Of a stretch of 64,000 bases of DNA, positions 15,691 to 24,925 are shown piece by piece. The first letter of the stretch is position 1, and each line of letters opens with the position of its first letter. Under the pieces are notes generated by a model, which saw only the letters and a program-made list of their open reading frames with translations, ran no database searches and had not been told where the DNA came from. A program made the translations under genes and the position numbers. The DNA is from a virus. The stretch is taken from IMG/VR virus record IMGVR_UViG_3300025598_000024, positions 1 through 64,000 of that record, one strand, 5' to 3'.

Positions 15691-17108
15691 AGTATATCTT
15701 CAAACCCTTCATAGCCAGGAGCAAGCTGTCGCCATGGGTAAGCCCGTTGAAACTTGTTAGCTATATTAATCAGCCTATTGTCCTGATAGTGCAGCGCTGT
15801 TACCTGCAAACCGAACGGCAAGCCATTAGAACACGCACCGAACGGTATGGATATTGCAGGCACACCTGTGACATTTTGCATTGACTCGTTATAGTCTTTT
15901 GCTGGTGGATTATAGCTACCATCAGCAGCGAAGCCAGGGTTTGGATTGGTTGGCGTAAGCAGCAGTCCATCGCTGCCAAGGAGATCATCAAGATTTTTAA
16001 TATACATAAACCTCTTGCGTCGAAGATCCATGTATTCTTGTAGGTCTACACCCTTACCTATAGTTAAAAAGTCTTTACCAGATTTAGTTAGTTTGTCCCA
16101 GTGCTTGTCTACCCACTGCTTGCCAAATTTAGTATACTGATCTGCTGACACAGCATTGTACCACTCAAGATCCGGATTGCCCTCTGGGAAAACATCCCGT
16201 GGCTCTATCCATATCACTTCGCGCTTCATTAGCTTACCAAATGCTTCTGCTGCCTCTTTAAACTTTTTAGCAGTCTCTGTTGGCAGCTTTCCAAATGGTG
16301 ACGTTCTTTCAGCTGCGTATATCTTACCGACACCATATTCTTTATTGTCCAAGAAGTTAACAGCGTCCAATGGCAAGCTTGCTGGGTCACCAGGAGTAGG
16401 TGTTTTAAGGATGTTATACATTAGTTGTAAATCGTCAGCAGAGTTAGCTAGAATACCATCAGTGGAGTAATCTATCCAATCTTGTGCAGGCCACCGGCCT
16501 ATCATGCCATTGGTTGGCTTCAGCCCAAGCAGCCCACAGTAACCTGCTGGTGTGCGAATAGATCCGCCACCGTCTGTACCTGTAGCTGAAAAGACCAGGC
16601 CAGCAGATAGCGCAGCAGCGCTACCACCACTACTACCACCCGGAGCTAGCTTAATATTCCAGGGGTTAGTTGTTACTCCTGTTAGATCATTGGCTGTGTA
16701 GCCATTGCAACCAAACTCGGGTAGTGTGCTTTTGCCAACAAAAATAAACCCACTAGCTCTCATCTTTGCTGGAGTAGCATCGTCTTGCTCCTCTGGCTTT
16801 GCATTCTTAAATGCAACGCTGCCCTTTTTAGTTGGCATGCCTTTAACATTCTGCAGATCTTTTATCAGTGCTGGTACACCATGGATTGCTCTAGTAGCTT
16901 GACCACTATCAAACATTTTAGCTTGTTGGAGCGCGTCATCATATGCTTCGTGTGCAATGACATTAAGATCTTTGTTATACTTTTCTATATTACTTATACT
17001 TTTTTCTACCAGCTGGGTAGATGTGACTTTGCCAGACTGTAGAGCAGTAACAGCGCGTGTCAATGGACCAGAATTTTTACTAGATGAATAGCGTTGTGAC
17101 CAGTTCAT
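15687..17108 (-). CDS. Amidase-signature hydrolase with N-terminal tag
   Basis: 473 residues, full length for the amidase-signature family. The catalytic triad is visible: Lys83 (VPALIKDLQ), cis-Ser159 (PGGSSGGSAAA) and nucleophile Ser183 (GTDGGGSIRTP). The family hydrolyses carbon-nitrogen bonds, as in GatA, fatty-acid amide hydrolase and peptide amidases. A GatA role is unlikely because GatB and GatC partners are absent. It carries the N-terminal tag MNWSQRYSSSK. A phage-borne amidase of this class is unusual; the substrate may be a host cell-envelope amide or a virion component, but this cannot be decided here. Confidence 0.88.
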   Translation of the reverse strand: MNWSQRYSSSKNSGPLTRAVTALQSGKVTSTQLVEKSISNIEKYNKDLNVIAHEAYDDALQQAKMFDSGQATRAIHGVPALIKDLQNVKGMPTKKGSVAFKNAKPEEQDDATPAKMRASGFIFVGKSTLPEFGCNGYTANDLTGVTTNPWNIKLAPGGSSGGSAAALSAGLVFSATGTDGGGSIRTPAGYCGLLGLKPTNGMIGRWPAQDWIDYSTDGILANSADDLQLMYNILKTPTPGDPASLPLDAVNFLDNKEYGVGKIYAAERTSPFGKLPTETAKKFKEAAEAFGKLMKREVIWIEPRDVFPEGNPDLEWYNAVSADQYTKFGKQWVDKHWDKLTKSGKDFLTIGKGVDLQEYMDLRRKRFMYIKNLDDLLGSDGLLLTPTNPNPGFAADGSYNPPAKDYNESMQNVTGVPAISIPFGACSNGLPFGLQVTALHYQDNRLINIANKFQRAYPWRQLAPGYEGFEDIL

Positions 17109-17416
17109 TTCTCATCATATCCTTTGATGTTCTCATCTGACCATTTAGTAGCACGCTCGGTTGTTATCTTGCCTACTAAACCAATAGGCAGAATAAACAG
17201 CCAGCCTATCCAGCCCAGGTGCATTAGCTGTACACCTGAACATGAAGCTAGTACTATACTAACCACGTCACCGATGCCATCCATGTTTCCTGCCAGCTTG
17301 TGACGGCCATTAGCTATAGCATCTGTTAGTACAGTGCCGACAATATCTTTAACGACCATGCAGGCACAGCCTAATAAACTATATAATGATGCTTGTAATA
17401 GTATGTTCCAGCTCAT
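17105..17416 (-). CDS. Small membrane protein, possible holin
   Basis: 103 residues with two or three hydrophobic segments (about 8-32, 48-65, 66-86) and a charged C-terminal tail. Size and topology suit a holin and it lies between terminase and amidase, but no lysin is adjacent. Overlaps of 4 bases on both sides show it belongs to the terminase operon. Confidence 0.6.
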   Translation of the reverse strand: MSWNILLQASLYSLLGCACMVVKDIVGTVLTDAIANGRHKLAGNMDGIGDVVSIVLASCSGVQLMHLGWIGWLFILPIGLVGKITTERATKWSDENIKGYDEK

Positions 17417-20151
17417 CGCCCACGCCCTCTGTTCATGCCACCGTAGTCTCTTTGGCTGCGTACTGCTCCGAATGTTTTTAATTTATCTCTAGAACTAAGC
17501 TGACCCCATCCGGGTACAGCGCCAGTGTGGTACCCGCCATGAGCACCCAGGTGTAGATCTGTATTCTTCAGGCGCTCGCGCATCTCTATCTTGATAAAGT
17601 TATCCTCGAGCAGAGCATCCACACACACCATCAGACAGTCACTGATATCACTGGTACGGATGGGTCCAAACTTCTGCTTGTCCACACGACCATTAATCTC
17701 CTGGAGGAACTTAAGCTCTTGTTCCAGCAAGCTGGTTCCGTTGGGGCCGTATTCATCCTTGTATGAGTGTACCCAGCCCATGCCCAGAGCACTCTTGAAC
17801 CGTTCGGCACGGCGCATGTTGCTTTCCTTGGTGAACTTGGTTTCCTTTACGGTTACCTTGTGTGGTTGCTTGAGCTGCTTGAGCCTGCGCTTGAGCCGTG
17901 GCAGGGTAACGAATGCACCGTACTGGTCAAAGCTAAACGTCTTGGTGGTACGGTATCGCGAAAGAATATCTACCAGCTCTTCTTCGATCTCTTCATAGTC
18001 TAGTTCCCCATCAGTGTAGTCATCGGGGTTCCAGACCTTCATCCAGTCAACAATAATATGGTACCACTCTTCACCATCATCAGGGTCAGCCATCTTTTCC
18101 ACATGGCAAATCATGCTGGCTGTGTTGGCACCACTCTTGCTGGGGTCACAGTGTCCATAATAAGTTATATTGAACATGCCCTCTGGTTGCATTTCTAGCA
18201 CGCGTGTCTCACCTGTGCTGTCAACGAACGGATCGAACATCCTCTCAACCATCTTGGGATTAAGATAGGCATTGGTTACTTCAGCCCACTGGCTCTTACG
18301 CTCCACCCTAAAGGTGTCAGGCTCACGCTTCTCGAGCAGCTTCATCTCGTTGTCGTACTCCTGTGGAGCACGATTGAACTTAAATCCACCGAAGGTTGCG
18401 CGTGGATCTGCCCAGTCCTCGTATGGCCCCCAGCTGGGCAGCTGTATCATCATCATGTTGGGATAGCTGGGTGTCTTATCATCCTCTAGGCTAAGTGCAG
18501 ATTCATATAGATCGTACGCCTTGCCGATTTTCGTATTATGGCTAAACATGCCAGCTGCAAGCAATGTGCTAGTAGAGGTGCCCAGAGCGACAACATCACG
18601 ATTACCAGCATCCTCTATCGACTCAACAGTAACGTACTTAGAAGTCTTATCATAAATTCTTGTGCCATAGAACTGATCGGTAAATTTAGCAAGCAATCGG
18701 CGTGGGCGAATTGATCCAAGGAACTTCATCTTTTCTGATGAACCACCATTAACAGTAATATCGATGCAGTCTCTACCCTCTTCCTTAAGAGTAGTGCTAA
18801 TATCGCATCCTCGTTCAATCATCATTTCAACTAAGTTATCCAGCACTGGACCTTTGTTCTGAGCAATTCCGAGCAGGCCATGTTTAGAATAATACCCTTC
18901 ACCGTCAAACATACCAGACAGGTATCCTGCATCATATGATTTGTCTATTTCCCATGTATCTGTATAACGGATCATGTCACCAGGCTTAAGATTCTTTGTC
19001 TTTACCCAGTTTAATTGAGAGGCATATGGTTTCTTTGTTAACCAAAGGTGTTCACCCGTGCAAACGACCTCTGGGCCATCTGTTTTTAGTTTAAGCGTTG
19101 GTGCATTAATGATAGAAGTTTCTTCAACAATTGCTTGCCGCCAGCTTCTTCCATTACCCTTGCCGCCAGGTGCGTACTCATCAAAACCAATTAATTTATC
19201 TCCGACCTTCAATGAACCAACAGGGGCCCATGTTAAATCTTCTAGAAGAACTGGTGTTTCTGGTACTAGGCAGAACGGGCTTGTCGGTATATAGATAAAC
19301 CCATCCTTGCCGAATTGGTCAAGGGCAGGAGTGATAGCACTGTATACCTGCTCACTGGTACGGCTACCGTCAGTTCCTACAAGCATGTGTGCGAACTCGT
19401 CAAACATCACACTAAAAGCAGCAGCACCACGACTGGCTTTACTGTTACTGGTCACAGCCATGTTACGGATACTAGCGATCAATCGGTTGGGTCGAATGCC
19501 ACGGCTCTCGAACGTGGCAATCCTGCGAATGTCACTGGGTGTACGCAGTGCCAGGAAGTGGTCCTTGGCGTCAGCAATATATGGCTGGAAGCATGGAGCG
19601 TCAATGATGGTGTTAGAAAGGTCAGCAAACTGATACTGTTTGGCCTGCTGGATGTTGGTGGCCACACAGAACAGGTACATGTCCTTGCTCTTGTCAATGC
19701 CGTAGTGGTACTGTGGGTCATCCAGCATGAGCAGCTGCCAGTTTATATATGCTCCCTGAATGCCACCGATGTGGCCCTTGCCACCACGACGACCAGTGAT
19801 ATTAATAACTTCTTTGAAGTGGTTGTAGCCATCTGCCTTGAGTATCTTGGCACGCTCCATGATGTCAGGGCTAATGCCAATGCATTCGCCGCCATCCTGG
19901 TAGAAGTTTTTCGTCCAGCCTTCTATAACTTCCATGTCATAGTCAGTTAGGTTATCAAGCTCCAGGTTGATGAGCTTTAGCAGGGTGCGCTGGCGTGGGA
20001 ACAGTGGCTTGCCCAAGAACTCTGTGTGCTCTGTGAACGTGACGATATCAGGTATATCTTTATCATCGCGCAGGCTCTTCTTGGCAATCTCAAAAAAATC
20101 CTGTTGCCCCTTCAGGATATTTGCGTTGCCCTTCTTGGTTACTCTTGGCAT
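17413..20151 (-). CDS. Terminase large subunit with intein
   Basis: 912 residues as encoded, 666 after removal of a 246-residue intein. Walker A-like TGRRGGKG is at 119-126 and Walker B VMFDEF has D251/E252. The coupling motif IPTSPF at about 288-293 is where the intein sits. After the intein, the RuvC-like nuclease part has HCDPSKSG, FSFDQYG and SDCLMVCVD with acidic metal ligands. The enzyme cuts concatemeric DNA and pumps it into the prohead. The N-extein lysine-rich start follows the tagged miniprotein by 3 bases. Splicing is needed to restore the ATPase-coupling motif. Confidence 0.95.
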   Translation of the reverse strand: MPRVTKKGNANILKGQQDFFEIAKKSLRDDKDIPDIVTFTEHTEFLGKPLFPRQRTLLKLINLELDNLTDYDMEVIEGWTKNFYQDGGECIGISPDIMERAKILKADGYNHFKEVINITGRRGGKGHIGGIQGAYINWQLLMLDDPQYHYGIDKSKDMYLFCVATNIQQAKQYQFADLSNTIIDAPCFQPYIADAKDHFLALRTPSDIRRIATFESRGIRPNRLIASIRNMAVTSNSKASRGAAAFSVMFDEFAHMLVGTDGSRTSEQVYSAITPALDQFGKDGFIYIPTSPFCLVPETPVLLEDLTWAPVGSLKVGDKLIGFDEYAPGGKGNGRSWRQAIVEETSIINAPTLKLKTDGPEVVCTGEHLWLTKKPYASQLNWVKTKNLKPGDMIRYTDTWEIDKSYDAGYLSGMFDGEGYYSKHGLLGIAQNKGPVLDNLVEMMIERGCDISTTLKEEGRDCIDITVNGGSSEKMKFLGSIRPRRLLAKFTDQFYGTRIYDKTSKYVTVESIEDAGNRDVVALGTSTSTLLAAGMFSHNTKIGKAYDLYESALSLEDDKTPSYPNMMMIQLPSWGPYEDWADPRATFGGFKFNRAPQEYDNEMKLLEKREPDTFRVERKSQWAEVTNAYLNPKMVERMFDPFVDSTGETRVLEMQPEGMFNITYYGHCDPSKSGANTASMICHVEKMADPDDGEEWYHIIVDWMKVWNPDDYTDGELDYEEIEEELVDILSRYRTTKTFSFDQYGAFVTLPRLKRRLKQLKQPHKVTVKETKFTKESNMRRAERFKSALGMGWVHSYKDEYGPNGTSLLEQELKFLQEINGRVDKQKFGPIRTSDISDCLMVCVDALLEDNFIKIEMRERLKNTDLHLGAHGGYHTGAVPGWGQLSSRDKLKTFGAVRSQRDYGGMNRGRGR
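18535..19272 (-). other. Intein within the terminase gene
   Basis: 246 residues, terminase residues 294-539. It begins with Cys294 (CLVPETPVL) and ends AAGMFSHN with Thr540 as the +1 residue. Block B is CTGEHLWLT and the terminal His-Asn is intact, so splicing should work. A LAGLIDADG-like motif, AGYLSGMFDGEG, lies in the middle, but only one such copy is clear and the insert is short, so homing activity may be reduced. The sequence is more AT-rich than the exteins, in keeping with a mobile origin. Confidence 0.9.
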
Positions 20152-20154
20152 AGT

Positions 20155-20325
20155 TTATCCGTGCTTGTTGGCCATCATTGCAGAGAAAGAAGCATCGGCT
20201 TTTTCTTTGCTGTCATGATGGCTCAGCACGTCACCTTCTTTGTTTAGAACAACCCACTTGTCGCCTTGTTGCTTAACGTATTGATTGGCAGTCTTTTCAG
20301 CAGCATAACGTTCATTGAAGCTCAT
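20155..20325 (-). CDS. Tagged miniprotein
   Basis: 56 residues beginning MSFNERYAAEKTANQY, the clearest copy of the N-terminal tag also found at 25416 (MNWNNRYENEKTAN). After about 15 residues it has a small beta-rich body (GDKWVVLNKEGDVLSHHDSKEKAD) like a DUF2188-type fold. It is too short for many gene callers. It overlaps the gene before by 4 bases and precedes the terminase by 3. Confidence 0.75.
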   Translation of the reverse strand: MSFNERYAAEKTANQYVKQQGDKWVVLNKEGDVLSHHDSKEKADASFSAMMANKHG

Positions 20326-20963
20326 TTCTTATCCTTTGTAGAATCAGGAAACTCCATAATTTTACGAACAGAATCAATAGCTTTTTGTATTGCTTCTCCA
20401 GCTCTTTCATGAGCATACATTTCTTCTTTTTGTTCCATAGCAGCATGCCAACCAGTTCCACCTTGCACTTCTTTGAGCAACTCAGATAAATTACCAAGAT
20501 GGCCTTCCCATTCGCTATTACTAGGCCATGCTCCAGCAGTGACAGCACTGCCTTCCTTCTTCTTGCTCTCGCTGTCCTTGTCACCGTGATCACGCATGAT
20601 ACCGTTGGCCCAGGCACGACCTGCGTCGCCACCCCATGCCAGCCAGGCTACCTTACCGGGGCTGTCGCTATCCCAGTCCTTGCCCTTCTTGTCAACAGCA
20701 TGACGAGCAAAATAGCTGTGCATCTTCTTGATAACAGCCAGACTGACTGCCTCACCATTAGCTAGTTGATGAGCACGACCACGACCTACACTGGTGAAAC
20801 CATCGCCAGCCTTGCCATCCTCAATAAGCTGTAGTGCATGGCGAGCAGCACTCTGCACACCCTTGGGTGGCTTGAATGTTTTCTCTCCGCCTTCGTCCTT
20901 CTTCTCAGCGGTACGCATGTTAACCCAGGGGTTAAACTCTTCTGCTCTAGATACTTTACGCAT
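20322..20963 (-). CDS. Conserved phage protein with GRAHQLANGE domain
   Basis: 213 residues. The segment from about residue 34 to 125 (GVQSAARHAL...GRGRAHQLANGEAVSL...PGKVAWLAWGGDAGRAWA) is a domain I recall from many actinophage and other phage genomes, often near head genes; it may be DNA- or capsid-associated. The C-terminal part is helical and charged. No enzymatic motif is visible. It is between the terminase block and the exonuclease gene. Confidence 0.78.
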   Translation of the reverse strand: MRKVSRAEEFNPWVNMRTAEKKDEGGEKTFKPPKGVQSAARHALQLIEDGKAGDGFTSVGRGRAHQLANGEAVSLAVIKKMHSYFARHAVDKKGKDWDSDSPGKVAWLAWGGDAGRAWANGIMRDHGDKDSESKKKEGSAVTAGAWPSNSEWEGHLGNLSELLKEVQGGTGWHAAMEQKEEMYAHERAGEAIQKAIDSVRKIMEFPDSTKDKK

Positions 20964-20974
20964 TGTTTTCTCCT

Positions 20975-22120
20975 TTACATACCTTGGTGCACTTTCATTA
21001 TCTCTTTAACTTTTCCAGACTTTGCTGGGTCTTCATGAGATAATGCTACTTCATTAAGATGGTTACAGAATCCACAGACTGGACCAAAACATGGGCCACC
21101 CATTGTATAATTTATGCCCAGTGCACTGGCTTCTACGCCAGACAGCTTGAACGATGTTCGCTGAGTTGCGCTTGAATCAATAATGCTCTTTATGAATGGG
21201 ATTTGCCCCTCGATGAACACTCTTCCTGCTGCAATAGAGTCATGCAATGCTCGGTGACCACCAGCTTCTATACCATAGTGATCTGCCAGTGATGATAGAG
21301 ACCTGCTGCGTGGATCTAATTCTTTTGGTTGGATAGACTCATCATGCTTGATAACATCTACCAGCCTCATGGAACCAGGGTTCCACCCTGTTATCTGCAC
21401 AGGGCTACCACTGTTCTCTCGCTCCCAGGTATTCTTTATACATTCTGTGTCGTATGTTGGGTTAGCTCCCACAAATACAAAGCCTTGCTTTTGTAAGTTA
21501 GACATGACCCGAACAATCTTGCTTATGCCTATGCCCAGTGGGACAGCAGGAGGCAGATCGATATCTTCCTGAGTTATTGCAGGCGCTATCTGTTTGTGCT
21601 TGATGTCAACGAATGGCTGCCCGTTTCTTATATATGGTGCACCAACTTCGAATCGCGTGTCAAACATCTTTTTCTTGTCACGCTTTGATGCCCACTCGTT
21701 GTATTCATCCTTATGCTTGCCTAGATCTTGCAACCTAACGCTCTGCACAGTTGGCCAGGTTTGTTCTGTTGTATCTGGCTTGATGCCATAGCGGTGCTGT
21801 GAAAGAGCGAGGTCTGTCCAGCCATGTGTTTCAAATGCTCCCAGCTCAACACTCTTGCGTGGATCTATAAGAAAGTGTTGTGACTCTGGCTCTGACAGGT
21901 TTCCGTTCCTGAAAATTGCAAGACCAAACGAGATTGGCTCTGGATCATTCAGCCCAGTTGTTTCCAGGTCGAAGCTTGCGATCATGGGCGGAACATCTGA
22001 CCATAATTTATTGGTAGACTTTTTTATGTTAGGCTCAAGGCTACTAGGATCCCAACCGATGTCAGCAGCACGCCGTGCATCCATTATTGGTTTGGATTGT
22101 TGTGATGCGTTGAAATACAT
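20975..22120 (-). CDS. DnaQ-like 3'-5' exonuclease domain protein
   Basis: 381 residues. DEDDh motifs are complete: ExoI SFDLETTGL (D51, E53), ExoII NPTYDTE (D224) and ExoIII HRALHDSIAAG (H289, D294). The C-terminal PCFGPVCGFCNHLNE has a Cys trio that could bind metal. A long insert (about 85-195) separates ExoI from ExoII. The start is MYFNASQQSK, loosely like the tag of neighbours. It lies far from the replication genes, so it may act in packaging or ejection rather than proofreading. Confidence 0.88.
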   Translation of the reverse strand: MYFNASQQSKPIMDARRAADIGWDPSSLEPNIKKSTNKLWSDVPPMIASFDLETTGLNDPEPISFGLAIFRNGNLSEPESQHFLIDPRKSVELGAFETHGWTDLALSQHRYGIKPDTTEQTWPTVQSVRLQDLGKHKDEYNEWASKRDKKKMFDTRFEVGAPYIRNGQPFVDIKHKQIAPAITQEDIDLPPAVPLGIGISKIVRVMSNLQKQGFVFVGANPTYDTECIKNTWERENSGSPVQITGWNPGSMRLVDVIKHDESIQPKELDPRSRSLSSLADHYGIEAGGHRALHDSIAAGRVFIEGQIPFIKSIIDSSATQRTSFKLSGVEASALGINYTMGGPCFGPVCGFCNHLNEVALSHEDPAKSGKVKEIMKVHQGM

Positions 22121-23376
22121 TATACTTTATGCCTATCAGGATCATATGAGTATGGGAACAAACCACTTTCAGCAACATTGATAGCTGCATCAAGCTTACG
22201 CCTGGTTGATATAAAATTAGCTACAGTGCTGGGAGATACTAGACCTTCTGATATTGGCTGCTTGCCAGGATCATAGCATGAACTAAACAGTTGTGCTGTA
22301 TAGTGATCAATCAATCTGCTTGACATTTTCTGGTAGCAGTCCAATGTGTGCAGGCCATCAGTGCTTCCACAGCTACAGTGAGGAGAACCCAGCAGCTCAT
22401 GTGGGATCATTGATGTTAAACCATTATTCTGATGAAGAAAAGCTATCTGTTTTCTTATTTCTTCTTCATCCGGATCATCAGGCACTTCAACAGTTCTACC
22501 GTATCCTCCGGATACAGCGGACACCCTGTCACCACGGAAGGTTCTCCAGCTGCCCTTGTTGCCATGTTCATCAATAGTATGAGGATCATATGCTCTTATG
22601 TATAGAGAATCATACTTTGGGTGGTGATAAATATAGGTTGGCACAATCGATCTAACACGTGGAGCGAAATCATTATTGCCACGATAAGTTATATCTAGCT
22701 GACCACCATCATTAATTATTTTATGAATGTGCCTGAACAGACCACTGCGGCTATCCCCACTAAGATCTTGTGGGTTTTCAATACCAGGTATGGTCATGAC
22801 ATTGCCAGATTTTATACGTGCTATCTCTGACTGTATCCAGTGGTGAGCACCTGGATAGTCCTTGCTATTCCAATCCTCTACTCTGTCTATTATTCCAAGC
22901 CTGTCAGATGGAGAGAAACCTGAAGAACCAATTACCCTATCGAATAATTGCGATGATTCAGGCAGTGTATCAGGCCTGGATGCCAGATGTTCATGATGGC
23001 TGGACAGGCTATCGCATATAGCATCATGGTCTTCTTGCGACAAAAGACCTGAGAGCATTGTTCTAAAGCTGGATGCATTGTTAACAGTTCTAGACTGTCT
23101 GTGATTCAACTGCGTCTGCAAAAGATCTCTGTCAAGATATGATTCAGCTTCCGGTACAGCATAGTCATAGTCACCATTGTTATTGACCAGGGCGGTTAGC
23201 AGGTGCTCCGGTGGTATACCAACGCCGTGACGCTGTGCATTAGGCTGCATGGCTTCCATGATTTCATCGTGTGAGATGTGTTTGCGCAGCTCTTTGTATA
23301 CAGAGCTATCAAACGTGCCAGGGTCTACGTCAGCAGAGCGAGCTTGTTCAATCTCTGTTGATTTATTTTCAGGCAT
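22120..23376 (-). CDS. WYL-like domain protein
   Basis: 418 residues. Residues 226-289 (LDITYRGNNDFAPRVRSIVPTYIYHH...LYIRAYDPH...RTFRGDRVSAV) have the strand order of a WYL domain, a nucleic-acid or ligand sensor found in PafBC and CRISPR or phage-defence regulators. No helix-turn-helix is evident; the N-terminal 200 residues are helical, and a CSCGST...LDC Cys cluster follows. Its gene starts on the base where the exonuclease gene ends. A virion or signalling role is open. Confidence 0.7.
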   Translation of the reverse strand: MPENKSTEIEQARSADVDPGTFDSSVYKELRKHISHDEIMEAMQPNAQRHGVGIPPEHLLTALVNNNGDYDYAVPEAESYLDRDLLQTQLNHRQSRTVNNASSFRTMLSGLLSQEDHDAICDSLSSHHEHLASRPDTLPESSQLFDRVIGSSGFSPSDRLGIIDRVEDWNSKDYPGAHHWIQSEIARIKSGNVMTIPGIENPQDLSGDSRSGLFRHIHKIINDGGQLDITYRGNNDFAPRVRSIVPTYIYHHPKYDSLYIRAYDPHTIDEHGNKGSWRTFRGDRVSAVSGGYGRTVEVPDDPDEEEIRKQIAFLHQNNGLTSMIPHELLGSPHCSCGSTDGLHTLDCYQKMSSRLIDHYTAQLFSSCYDPGKQPISEGLVSPSTVANFISTRRKLDAAINVAESGLFPYSYDPDRHKV

Positions 23377-23379
23377 GCT

Positions 23380-24444
23380 CTAGCTACCACTGTTAAACGA
23401 TGGAACAACATTAGCAGATAATGCTTTCGCAGATGGCTGTTGTATGCCAACTATCCTGCCAGCATTAACATTCCTTGATTGCATATAACCTCTGTTTAAG
23501 AAAAGATCTTCCTGCTCCGCTGGTGAAAGTTCTCTTCTGATTCTATAGGCCTGCTGAGCTACAGCTTGATCTCTTATTGCTTCGTTCCAAAGTGTTGGGA
23601 CTGCACGCAGTTCTCTATCAACAACCTCAGTACCTCTTGGTTTTTCCATCATGTTTCTTGCAAGGAAGCTATGAGGGTCAAGATGCTGTGCTCCGGGATG
23701 CGCTGCTTCAATCTCTGGGCTTGGGTGGCTGAGCAGGTAGTACGTTGTATCCTGGTAGGGTTCGGCTGATCCGGGAGTGAGATTGCGTAGTGTAACAAGA
23801 TGGCCTGGTTGAACAATGCTTTCTGTTCTGAAGGCTTCATTCTGATTAACAACGTAGCTATTATCTATTTTACTTTTTACTTCTTGCAGCTGACTTTTTA
23901 ACTGTTTGCTTTTGTCTTTAGCAATACGATAGTCTTCATCGGTAGGTTCAGAAAGAGGGTCAAGAGGATTTTGGTTCAGGTGGTTCCTCAGCATCTGCGA
24001 TACAACTTCTGATGCTTCTTGATGTTGTTTTTCTACATGTGGTAGAACATTACTCTTCAGATTCTCCAGGTGCGAAGCGGTGCAAAAGAACTTGCGTTCA
24101 TTGGCTCGGGTTCTTGGGGAATATGCCTCACCGTATGTGTTAGGAGATGCAGATGCACGCGCTGCTGCTGCAAGATCCCTGGACGACCAGCCTCCGAATG
24201 TTTTGCTAGGTCTGGTCTGTATGTTTATATTTTTGCTTGGCAGTGGTGGATCAAATTCTGGTTCATAATCTTGATATGCCAATGGCAACAGGGAGTGTTG
24301 TCTGGGAACATCTTCTCCCATGTATCGACTGCGCAGTACCCACTGACCTCCAGTAGTATCAGTAAAAACAGGCTCATTGTCACTGTTCACTGTCATATTG
24401 CTGACAGGAGCTGCTGTTTTGCTATTAAAACGTGGGATGCGCAT
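23380..24444 (-). CDS. Hypothetical protein with tag-like start
   Basis: 354 residues. The ATG at 24444 follows AGGGAGA and avoids overlap with the previous gene; a longer upstream frame is rejected. The start MRIPRFNSKTAAP resembles the shared tag (R-aromatic-x-S-K-T-A). The body is soluble, with a long charged helix at about 150-190. No domain is recognised. Confidence 0.75.
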   Translation of the reverse strand: MRIPRFNSKTAAPVSNMTVNSDNEPVFTDTTGGQWVLRSRYMGEDVPRQHSLLPLAYQDYEPEFDPPLPSKNINIQTRPSKTFGGWSSRDLAAAARASASPNTYGEAYSPRTRANERKFFCTASHLENLKSNVLPHVEKQHQEASEVVSQMLRNHLNQNPLDPLSEPTDEDYRIAKDKSKQLKSQLQEVKSKIDNSYVVNQNEAFRTESIVQPGHLVTLRNLTPGSAEPYQDTTYYLLSHPSPEIEAAHPGAQHLDPHSFLARNMMEKPRGTEVVDRELRAVPTLWNEAIRDQAVAQQAYRIRRELSPAEQEDLFLNRGYMQSRNVNAGRIVGIQQPSAKALSANVVPSFNSGS

Positions 24445-24445
24445 G

Positions 24446-24925
24446 CTATCTCCCTGGTATGATAAGTTTCTTTTGAGTGCCCATCTGTGCACGCTTCATG
24501 TCGTAGTATCTGTCAGCAACACCCTTGCCGATCTCGTAACGGTTCTGCTCTGGGTTGTAGTCGTTGCCGCTCAGACGCCCAACGATTGTGATGGTTGGTG
24601 GTTGCTGCTGTTGCATGATGCCTGGTAGCACCCAGTCAACAACAACCTGCAGGCCAATCTTTTCGAACAGCTCATCGGCCTCACCCTTCAGGCTCACCAG
24701 GTTTTCGTGGCTGGCCTTGCGATAGCCATACTTGTTCTGTAGCTGCTCGAGAACCTTCCAGGCACCCATGATCTCTGATTCCATAAGCTCAAGAGGTTCT
24801 TCTTTACCCAGGCGCTCTTCCTCAGCACGTTGCTCTGCCAGGTAGGCATCGATCTGTGCCTGCTGGAATGGCGTGTGCTTTACATCTTCTGGCCTGATGC
24901 CTGGGATTTCATTGGAGTTGGTCAT
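24446..24925 (-). CDS. Hypothetical charged helical protein
   Basis: 159 residues, acidic N-terminal helices and a beta segment (PPTITIVGRLSGNDYNP). It overlaps the gene before by 4 bases and ends just before the next ATG. The absence of the tag sets it apart from neighbours. No function is assigned. Confidence 0.75.
   Translation of the reverse strand: MTNSNEIPGIRPEDVKHTPFQQAQIDAYLAEQRAEEERLGKEEPLELMESEIMGAWKVLEQLQNKYGYRKASHENLVSLKGEADELFEKIGLQVVVDWVLPGIMQQQQPPTITIVGRLSGNDYNPEQNRYEIGKGVADRYYDMKRAQMGTQKKLIIPGR

Noticed and set aside
20975-22120. The DnaQ-like protein as the proofreading subunit of DnaE
   Set aside because: It lies 15 kb away in another operon and carries extra domains; no direct support.
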